Assembly (NCBI GenBank): GCA_029865675.1
Contig: JARXAU010000220.1
Span: 1 to 10,599 of the forward strand
Reading direction: 5' to 3'
Length of the DNA stretch: 10,599 bases
Source of the DNA: Rhodoferax sp.
GTDB lineage: Bacteria > Pseudomonadota > Gammaproteobacteria > Burkholderiales > Burkholderiaceae_C
The position numbers were made by a program, and so were the translations under genes. Shown here one piece after another: positions 5,618 to 10,599 of this stretch (positions are counted from its first letter, which is position 1; the number at the start of each line of letters is the position of its first letter). The notes beneath the pieces were generated by a model, which saw only the letters and a list, made by a program, of their open reading frames with translations, had not been told where the DNA came from and made no database searches.

Positions 5618-6025
5618 TCAGGACTTTTCTAGGGGCAAACTGGCGGCTTTCCAGGCCACCAAGCCACCGCCCAATGAATGAACCTGCTCGAAACCCAGCC
5701 CTTTGGCGGTGGCCACGGCGCGACCAGAGCGGGCACCGGACTGGCACACCAAGATGATGGGTAGCTTTTTGTTTTTCACGGCATTGCTCAACTTCGCTTG
5801 CAAGTCACCGAGGGGGATGTTTTTTGCTCCGACCACGTGTCCTGCCGCAAATTCGTTAGGTTCGCACACATCAACAACGACCGCTTTTTCGCGGTTCATA
5901 AGTTGAACCGCTTCGTTGGCACCCAAGCCGGTGGCAACTGCGCCTTGGATGATGGGAGCGAGTAAAAGTGCGCCAGAAAGCAGAGCCAGCGCAATGAGCA
6001 TCCAGTTGTCAATAATAAATTTCAC
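5618..6025 (-). CDS. Membrane-anchored rhodanese-like sulfurtransferase (YibN-like)
   Basis: 135 aa. An N-terminal hydrophobic helix (about 9-30, LIALALLSGALLLAPII) should anchor it in the inner membrane. It is followed by a single rhodanese domain with VVDVCEPNEFAAGHVVGAKNIP (50-71 in the protein) and the active-site loop CQSGARS (Cys94 to Ser100). The Cys and Arg needed for persulfide transfer are present. The start is a GTG at 6023-6025, with AAGGA placed about seven bases upstream. It is the first gene of the cluster rhodanese-grxC-secB-gpsA and corresponds to E. coli yibN. Its physiological sulfur donor and acceptor are not known from sequence. YibN has been linked to the membrane protein-export machinery in E. 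coli, but that is literature knowledge and was not checked here. Confidence 0.92.
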   Translation of the reverse strand: MKFIIDNWMLIALALLSGALLLAPIIQGAVATGLGANEAVQLMNREKAVVVDVCEPNEFAAGHVVGAKNIPLGDLQAKLSNAVKNKKLPIILVCQSGARSGRAVATAKGLGFEQVHSLGGGLVAWKAASLPLEKS

Positions 6026-6061
6026 TAGGTTTCCTTGAAGGATGGGTACTTAAGCGGGCGC

Positions 6062-6067
6062 ATTTTA
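6062..6067 (-). promoter_or_regulatory. Candidate -10 box for the rhodanese-grxC operon
   Basis: On the minus strand CATTCTAAAATGCGC contains TAAAAT 36 bases upstream of the GTG start, giving a leader of about 30 bases that includes the AAGGA ribosome-binding site. The -35 region is weak. The divergent gpmA start lies at 6151, so this 125-base gap must serve both directions. Confidence 0.4.
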
Positions 6068-6150
6068 GAATGGCAGGCTTCGCAGGCGCACCCTTGCGCA
6101 GATTTAGCCCGCAATTGCCTTTGTATTCCCCCACTCGTCACCTCTTTTGT

Positions 6151-6897
6151 ATGTACAAACTCGTTCTGCTCCGCCATGGTGAATCCACCTGGAATCTTGA
6201 AAACCGGTTCACGGGCTGGACGGACGTAGATCTGACGGCACTAGGGGTTGAACAGGCGGCCACTGCAGGCAAGCTTCTCAGTGAAGCGGGTTACGACTTC
6301 GACATCACATACACCAGCATGCTTAAACGCGCCACGCACACGCTTTGGCACTGCCTTGATGCGATGGACCGCACTTGGCTGCCGGTTGTGCACTCTTGGC
6401 GCCTCAACGAGCGCCACTACGGTGCCCTGCAAGGCCTGAACAAGGCCGAAGTAGCCAAGAAATACGGCGATGCGCAGGTGCTGGCATGGCGGCGCAGTTA
6501 CGACACACCGCCGCCCTCACTTGAGGCGAGTGACCCTCGTAGCGAACGCTCCGATAAGCGCTACGCCAAGCTTCAGCCTGAACAAATCCCGCTCACCGAA
6601 TGCCTCCAAGACACCGTGGACCGGGTGATACCCTTTTGGAACGAATCCATGGCCGCAGGCCTGCGTGCCGGCAAGCGCATCTTGGTAACGGCGCACGGAA
6701 ATTCGATCCGCGCGCTGGTCAAACACCTCGACAGCATCTCGGATGAGGCCATCGTTGGCGTCAACATACCCAATGGCATTCCATTGGTATACGAGCTCGA
6801 CGCTCAACTCCAACCCATTGCACACTACTATCTGGGCGACGCGCAGGCAGCAGAGCGCGCCGCGCACGCGGTGGCGGAGCAGGGAAAAGCGGCCTAA
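6151..6897 (+). CDS. gpmA: 2,3-bisphosphoglycerate-dependent phosphoglycerate mutase
   Basis: 248 aa, matching E. coli GpmA (250). It interconverts 3- and 2-phosphoglycerate in glycolysis and gluconeogenesis in the cytoplasm. The histidine phosphatase signature LLRHGESTWN carries the phospho-accepting His9. Arg60, Glu87 (in LNERHYGALQG) and His182 (in TAHGNSIRAL) complete the active site, and NRFTGWTDVDL is the usual family stretch. The start is the ATG at 6151 (MYKLVLLRHG). An in-frame ATG at 6070 adds 27 residues with no family counterpart. The upstream bases CACCTCTTTTGT show no Shine-Dalgarno, which is unusual for a highly expressed enzyme. It is divergent from the rhodanese operon and followed by ctpA; E. 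coli and Pseudomonas have the cofactor-independent gpmI/gpmM at the equivalent place, per general knowledge. Confidence 0.97.
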   Translation: MYKLVLLRHGESTWNLENRFTGWTDVDLTALGVEQAATAGKLLSEAGYDFDITYTSMLKRATHTLWHCLDAMDRTWLPVVHSWRLNERHYGALQGLNKAEVAKKYGDAQVLAWRRSYDTPPPSLEASDPRSERSDKRYAKLQPEQIPLTECLQDTVDRVIPFWNESMAAGLRAGKRILVTAHGNSIRALVKHLDSISDEAIVGVNIPNGIPLVYELDAQLQPIAHYYLGDAQAAERAAHAVAEQGKAA

Positions 6898-6950
6898 AAG
6901 CGCAAGCGGTACCGGCGCACATAGGCAATTTTTTCCACTTTCCGGAATCC

Positions 6951-7006
6951 CTGTGCGACTCGCAGATCAGGGCTTAGCTTGCGAGTGCAGTACGGCGGGT
7001 GCACAG
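6951..7006 (+). repeat. Nested inverted repeats in the gpmA-ctpA gap
   Basis: CTGTGC (6951-6956) pairs with GCACAG (7001-7006). Inside it ACTCGCA (6958-6964) pairs with TGCGAGT (6980-6986) around a 15-base loop, with unpaired G6957 on one side and 14 bases on the other. The structure ends 29 bases before the ctpA start. It has no T-tract behind it; a six-T run at 6929-6934 precedes it. It may be a leader structure or an mRNA processing site. Confidence 0.5.
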
Positions 7007-7035
7007 CGCATCGGCGACCAACAAATGGAATCTAT

Positions 7036-8472
7036 ATGGGTCAAAAACTGAAAATCGCGGGCTGGGTAACGATCGGCGTGGTAGCCGGAGCCATGAGCAC
7101 CGTGTCGCTGCAAACCGTGGCACGTAACACGCTGGGGCCTTTGCCGCTGGAAGAGCTGCAGCAACTGTCTACCGTGTTTGGCCTCATAAAGAGCGACTAC
7201 GTGGAGCAGGTCGATGAGAAAAAACTCATCACCGACGCGATTTCAGGCATGGTGTCGAGTCTTGATCCGCATTCCAGTTACTTTGACAAAAAAGCCTACA
7301 AGGAGTTCCGTGAAGGCACGGCCGGCAGATTTGTAGGGGTCGGAATTGAAATCACCCAGGAAGATGGCCTTGTCAAGGTGGTTTCGCCCATTGAGGGCTC
7401 TCCCGCCTTTCGTGCGGGCGTCAAAACCAACGACCTGATTACCAAGATTGATGACACGGCTGTCAAAGGCCTGAGCCTGAACGAGGCCGTCAAGCGCATG
7501 CGCGGCGAACCTGCGACCAAAGTGATTCTGACAATTTACCGCAAGGACGAGAACCGCAGCTTTCCGGTGACCATCATTCGAGAGGAAATCAAACAACAGT
7601 CGGTACGTGGCAAATTGATCGAACCCGGCTATGGATGGATTCGGCTTAGCCAATTCCAAGAACGCACGGTGGATGACTTTGTCAAAAAGGTTAATGAACT
7701 CTACAAGCAAGACCCCAAGCTCAAGGGATTGGTTCTGGACCTGCGCAATGACCCGGGGGGACTGCTGAACGCTGCGGTGGCGATTTCTGCCGCTTTCTTG
7801 CCAGATAATGTCACGGTGGTATCCACCAACGGCCAAACGGCTGAAAGCAAGCAAACGCTGCGGGCTGTTGCAGCAGATTACCAAGGGCGCGCAGGTGCAG
7901 ATCCGTTGAAGAACCTGCCAGCAGCGTTGAAAAAAGTGGCCTTGGTCGTACTGGTGAACGAGGGGTCTGCATCGGCCAGCGAAATCGTGGCGGGCGCCTT
8001 GCAAGACCACCAACGCGCCGTCATTATGGGCAGCCAAACCTTCGGAAAGGGTTCGGTGCAGACCTTTCGGCCCCTGGGCCCGGATACCGGCTTGAAAATC
8101 ACCACGTCGCGGTATTACACGCCCAAGGGCAAATCGATCCAAGCCAAGGGCATCGTTCCCGATGTTATGGTGGACGAGACCGAAGAAGGCAGCCCCTACG
8201 CCGCGCTGCGGACCCGCGAGGCTGACCTTGAAAAGCACCTGGCCAGCGGCCAAGGCGCGGAAAAGAAAGACGCAGCCCACGAAAAAGCCCGTGAAGAAGC
8301 GCTCAAACGGCTGGAGGAGGAGTCTCGCAAACCGGTCACCGAACGCAGGGCGCCGGAGTTTGGAAGCGACAAAGACTTTCAACTCGCCCAGGCCATTAAG
8401 CAACTTAAAGGTCTTCCGGTACTCACCAGCAAGACACTGGTTGAGCGCAAAGCAGAACTCAAAGAAGATTGA
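7036..8472 (+). CDS. ctpA: Carboxy-terminal processing protease, S41 family
   Basis: 478 aa. It is a periplasmic serine protease that cleaves proteins near their C-terminus. Residues about 5-27 form a hydrophobic N-terminal signal or anchor helix (IAGWVTIGVVAGAMSTV) after a short basic start. A PDZ domain covers about 98-170 (GVGIEI, SPAFRAGVKTNDLI). The S41 core has VLDLRNDPGG (233-242), NEGSASASEIVAG with nucleophile Ser313, and GKGSVQ with general base Lys338 and Gln342. The serine-lysine spacing of 25 matches CtpB and Prc. A charged Lys/Glu/Ala-rich tail follows from about 383. The ATG at 7036 is chosen because it directly precedes the signal helix and has GGA 6-7 bases upstream. The next gene begins five bases after its stop, so they form an operon. 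Confidence 0.95.
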   Translation: MGQKLKIAGWVTIGVVAGAMSTVSLQTVARNTLGPLPLEELQQLSTVFGLIKSDYVEQVDEKKLITDAISGMVSSLDPHSSYFDKKAYKEFREGTAGRFVGVGIEITQEDGLVKVVSPIEGSPAFRAGVKTNDLITKIDDTAVKGLSLNEAVKRMRGEPATKVILTIYRKDENRSFPVTIIREEIKQQSVRGKLIEPGYGWIRLSQFQERTVDDFVKKVNELYKQDPKLKGLVLDLRNDPGGLLNAAVAISAAFLPDNVTVVSTNGQTAESKQTLRAVAADYQGRAGADPLKNLPAALKKVALVVLVNEGSASASEIVAGALQDHQRAVIMGSQTFGKGSVQTFRPLGPDTGLKITTSRYYTPKGKSIQAKGIVPDVMVDETEEGSPYAALRTREADLEKHLASGQGAEKKDAAHEKAREEALKRLEEESRKPVTERRAPEFGSDKDFQLAQAIKQLKGLPVLTSKTLVERKAELKED

Positions 8473-8477
8473 GTGTA

Positions 8478-9248
8478 ATGAGCGGGCGCAGTTTGCAGGA
8501 TGAAGAGCTGCTGCGCTACTCGCGCCACTTGCTTCTAGACGACATCGGTTTCGAGGGCCAAACCCGAATTTTGAATAGCCATGTGTTGGTCATCGGTGCT
8601 GGGGGGCTGGGCTCGCCGGCCGCGATGTACCTGGCCTGCGCCGGCGTCGGCAATATCACCTTAGTCGACCATGACGTGGTTGATTTGACCAACCTGCAAC
8701 GTCAAATTGCCCACACTACAGCCAGCGTCGGCAGGCCGAAGGTGGAGTCTGCGCAAATTGCGCTGAGGCGACTCAACCCGCACGTGATGGTCCAGGCCTT
8801 GGCAATGCGTGCCGATGCTGCCTTGCTTGAGAGGCTCGTGCCGGGCGCCGACGTGGTGTTGGACTGCTGTGACAACTTTGCCACTCGGCAGGCCATTAAC
8901 GCCGCCTGCGTACTCCACGGCAAACCGCTGGTGTCGGGCTCAGCCATTCGGATGGATGGCCAGATAACCGTTTACGACTCTCGCAACACGGCGTCACCTT
9001 GCTATGCCTGCGTGTTTCCACCGAGCTTGGTGCCCGACGAGGCGCGCTGTGCAACTATGGGGGTGTTTGCGCCACTGGTCGGCATCATCGGCGCGACGCA
9101 GGCGGCCGAAGCACTCAAACTGATTGCCCACGTAGGTGAGCCCCTGGTGGGGCGTCTGCTTATGCTTGATGGACGAATCATGCAGTGGACGCAGGTTCAA
9201 ATGCGGCGCAATTTGGGGTGTGAAATCTGCCGCCAACCCACCGACTAA
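8478..9248 (+). CDS. moeB: E1-like adenylyltransferase of the MoeB/ThiF family
   Basis: 256 aa, the length of MoeB/ThiF proteins without a rhodanese domain. These enzymes adenylate the C-terminal Gly-Gly of a sulfur carrier (MoaD or ThiS) for molybdopterin or thiazole synthesis. The nucleotide-binding loop is VIGAGGLGSPAA (38-49), and NLQRQ (72-76), GRPKVE (86-91) and DCCDNFATR (129-137) are family motifs. Four zinc ligands are present as CYAC (Cys175, Cys178) and CEIC (Cys248, Cys251). Cys191 in ARCATMGV is at the active-site cysteine position. Sequence alone cannot separate MoeB from ThiF, and no moa, moe or thi gene is nearby, so the symbol is tentative. The ATG at 8478 is preferred; a TTG at 8469 would overlap the ctpA stop. 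Confidence 0.85.
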   Translation: MSGRSLQDEELLRYSRHLLLDDIGFEGQTRILNSHVLVIGAGGLGSPAAMYLACAGVGNITLVDHDVVDLTNLQRQIAHTTASVGRPKVESAQIALRRLNPHVMVQALAMRADAALLERLVPGADVVLDCCDNFATRQAINAACVLHGKPLVSGSAIRMDGQITVYDSRNTASPCYACVFPPSLVPDEARCATMGVFAPLVGIIGATQAAEALKLIAHVGEPLVGRLLMLDGRIMQWTQVQMRRNLGCEICRQPTD

Positions 9249-9315
9249 AGCCTCAGGGGGCCGCCTTCAATGGCCGCCTGCTCGGAAGTTTAAGTGTGTG
9301 GCAGCAGTGCAGCGC

Positions 9316-10029
9316 TCAGCCAGCCAAACCCGCATAGATGTTCTGCACATCGTCATTGGCGTCTATCGCAGCTAAAAAAGCCTCGACTTCTTCGAGCTGC
9401 TCGGCGCTGAGCTTGGCGGGGTTCACTGGGTTTTTGGGTTTGTAGCCCAGTTTCGCTGATAGCACCGTGAAACCTTGCCCTGGCAGTGCGCGGCTCACCA
9501 AGTCCAGGTCGGCCGGATCCGTCAGGAAGACGCACACGCCTGCGTCATCCGAAGGCTCAAAGTCTTGTGCACCTGCTTCAATGGCCGCGAGTTCGGCGTC
9601 GGCACCGCTGGCAGCGGCTTCAGCCTCAATCATTCCCACGTGGGCAAAGTCCCAGGCCACCGAGCCTGATGTACCCAGCTGCCCCTTGCGAAATAGCACC
9701 CGCATCTCGGGCGCGGTGCGGTTCACGTTGTCGGTCAGGCACTCCACCATCAGCGGCACTTGGTGGGGCGCAAAGCCCTCGTAGACCACATGCTCAAAAC
9801 TGACCGCCTCACCGGTCAGACCCGCACCTTTTTTGATGGCACGGTCCAGGGTGTCCTTGGGCATGGAGATCTTGCGTGCCTGTTCGACAACTAAGCGCAA
9901 ACGGGCATTGGACGCTGGATCGGCCCCGTTGCGTGCAGCCAACATGATGTCTTTGGCCAGTTTGCCGAAGGCTCTGCCCTTGGCGTTTGCAGCAAGTTCC
10001 TTGCCTTTTGCTTTCCACTGCGCACCCAT
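9316..10029 (-). CDS. YebC/PmpR/TACO1-family protein (YeeN-like paralogue)
   Basis: 237 aa, the usual family length. It begins MGAQWKAKGKELAANAKG instead of the MAGHSKW of canonical YebC, so it is the second, YeeN-like branch. Family motifs are FGKLAKDIMLAARNG (21-35), RLRLVVEQARK, MPKDTLDRAIKKGAG (56-70), the YEGFAP block, ECLTDNVNRTAPEMR, KGQLGTSGSVAW and the C-terminal DDVQNIYAGL. Members were long called DNA-binding regulators (PmpR). The mitochondrial TACO1 and recent bacterial work point to a ribosome-associated role at proline stretches. Which applies here is unknown. The ATG at 10029 has a purine-rich AGAAAGAAAG upstream. It converges with moeB and is preceded by an 18-bp perfect palindrome. 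Confidence 0.92.
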   Translation of the reverse strand: MGAQWKAKGKELAANAKGRAFGKLAKDIMLAARNGADPASNARLRLVVEQARKISMPKDTLDRAIKKGAGLTGEAVSFEHVVYEGFAPHQVPLMVECLTDNVNRTAPEMRVLFRKGQLGTSGSVAWDFAHVGMIEAEAAASGADAELAAIEAGAQDFEPSDDAGVCVFLTDPADLDLVSRALPGQGFTVLSAKLGYKPKNPVNPAKLSAEQLEEVEAFLAAIDANDDVQNIYAGLAG

Positions 10030-10051
10030 AAAACTTTCTTTCTGTTAGTTG

Positions 10052-10069
10052 GGGTGCCTGCAGGCACCC
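10052..10069. repeat. 18-bp perfect palindrome upstream of the YebC-family gene
   Basis: GGGTGCCTGCAGGCACCC is its own reverse complement. As DNA it could be a dimeric repressor site; as RNA it gives a 7-bp stem with a TGCA loop. It lies 23 to 40 bases before the YebC-family ATG, between it and the DUF429 gene. On the minus strand no T-run follows, which argues against a simple terminator. Confidence 0.8.
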
Positions 10070-10089
10070 AGGTTTTCATCAGGAATCGG

Positions 10090-10108
10090 GTCGGGTTATA
10101 CACCCGAC
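10090..10108 (-). repeat. Hairpin just after the DUF429 stop codon
   Basis: GTCGGGT (10090-10096) pairs perfectly with ACCCGAC (10102-10108) around a 5-base loop, 10 bases after the stop of the DUF429 gene. In position it suits a 3' end for that transcript, but the bases that follow on the minus strand (CCGATTCC) are not a T-tract, so it may only protect or pause. Confidence 0.5.
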
Positions 10109-10118
10109 TGCTGTGCGT

Positions 10119-10599
10119 TCAGGCACCGACAATCCAGCCTTCGAGCCGGTCCATGGTGGATGGCAGTCCGTACAAGGGGACGCCTTGCCGGTGGCGCAGA
10201 TCTGCCCAAGCGGCTTGGACCAGGCACAACACGGCGTCCAAAGCGTCGCCTGAGGCATCGGCCACCAAGGCGTCGCGCTGGGCGTGGCTCAGACGCAGGC
10301 GCAGCTGCCAGCGTGACTGACCCAGCTCAAGGGCGTTTACCAAGTCTTTGCGTGCGATCAGACGCTCTGGCGTTTGCTTGGCACGGTCGTCGCTTTTGTA
10401 GCTGCGCACGCCTAAGATTTCGCGTGCCACCATGCCGGGGTAGGCTTCCAGGGCAACGCGATGCACGGCAGCGGGCTGCGCCTGCAAGCCCGGAAAATAG
10501 GCACCTGCAGCCTGCAGAAGCGGCACCCCGGCGTGCAACATGTATGCGACCGGCGGATTGACCCACTTCATTGAGGGGCTCGAACGCGCGGGCAAGTCG
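10119..10599 (-). CDS. DUF429 domain protein (predicted RNase H-fold nuclease), 3' part
   Basis: At least 160 codons, open to the window edge; the N-terminus lies beyond it. The stop is TGA at 10119-10121. The visible part has SMKWVNPPVAYMLHAGV, then HRVALEAYPGMVAREILG, SYKSDDRAKQTPERLIAR and DALVADASGDALDAVLCLVQ, which I recognise as the DUF429 pattern of Burkholderiales proteins. DUF429 is grouped with predicted RNase H-fold nucleases; the late SGDALDAVLCL block with its Asp residues fits an acidic metal site. No substrate or role is established. A TTG near 10595 could be read as a start, but the sequence upstream stays open and the conserved block begins at once, so the gene most likely continues. 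It reads toward the YebC-family gene, 89 bases away, with two hairpins between them. Confidence 0.82.
   Translation of the reverse strand, partial: DLPARSSPSMKWVNPPVAYMLHAGVPLLQAAGAYFPGLQAQPAAVHRVALEAYPGMVAREILGVRSYKSDDRAKQTPERLIARKDLVNALELGQSRWQLRLRLSHAQRDALVADASGDALDAVLCLVQAAWADLRHRQGVPLYGLPSTMDRLEGWIVGA

Noticed and set aside
3622..6903. The 13-mer GGCCTAAAAGCGC occurs at 3622-3634 and 6891-6903, near the ends of gpsA and gpmA
   Set aside because: A shared 13-mer is about what chance allows in a window of this size, and no further flanking similarity is seen.
7243..8403. A 386-codon open frame antisense to ctpA
   Set aside because: It mirrors the ctpA coding frame, shows no family resemblance or ribosome-binding site, and is explained by codon bias of a G/C-rich gene.
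9249..9315. Bidirectional terminator between the convergent moeB and YebC-family genes
   Set aside because: GGCCGCC occurs twice as a direct repeat, but no stable inverted repeat with a T-tract is present.

Overview
The window looks like an ordinary core-genome stretch of a betaproteobacterium, most likely Comamonadaceae (Rhodoferax/Polaromonas-like). This rests on protein flavour, on the conserved order rhodanese-grxC-secB-gpsA, and on -10 boxes of the form CTAAAAT. The species cannot be named from sequence alone. No phage, insertion sequence, CRISPR array, toxin-antitoxin pair or defence system is visible.

Layout. (1) 2-2153, plus strand: the 3' end of nudB (dihydroneopterin triphosphate pyrophosphatase), an endonuclease/exonuclease/phosphatase-family protein (YbhP-like) and clsB (cardiolipin synthase B). 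Each junction is stop-2 nt-ATG, so this is a tight operon. (2) 2154-2440: a non-coding stretch with several consecutive inverted repeats, then tRNA-Pro(CGG) on the minus strand at 2441-2517. (3) 2711-3385, minus: a small exported outer-membrane beta-barrel protein of unknown role. (4) 3638-6025, minus, transcribed right to left: membrane-anchored rhodanese (yibN-like), grxC, secB, gpsA. A hairpin terminator or attenuator and a candidate promoter lie between grxC and secB, and a 12-G run lies upstream of grxC. (5) 6151-9248, plus, divergent from the rhodanese operon: gpmA (phosphoglycerate mutase), a ctpA-type S41 protease and a MoeB/ThiF-type E1-like adenylyltransferase. (6) 9316-10599, minus: a YebC/TACO1-family protein (YeeN-like paralogue) and the 3' part of a DUF429 (predicted RNase H-fold) gene that runs off the window.

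How the genes fit together: region 1 combines folate-pathway and phospholipid enzymes. Region 4 groups thiol/sulfur redox (rhodanese, glutaredoxin), protein export (SecB) and glycerol-3-phosphate supply for phospholipids (GpsA), the same order as yibN-grxC-secB-gpsA in E. coli. Region 5 joins glycolysis, periplasmic proteolysis and sulfur-carrier activation. The most unusual items are non-coding: the hairpin cluster at 2203-2367, the poly-G tract at 5582-5593, the grxC/secB leader structure, and the 18-bp perfect palindrome upstream of the YebC-family gene. I found no convincing undescribed multi-gene system.
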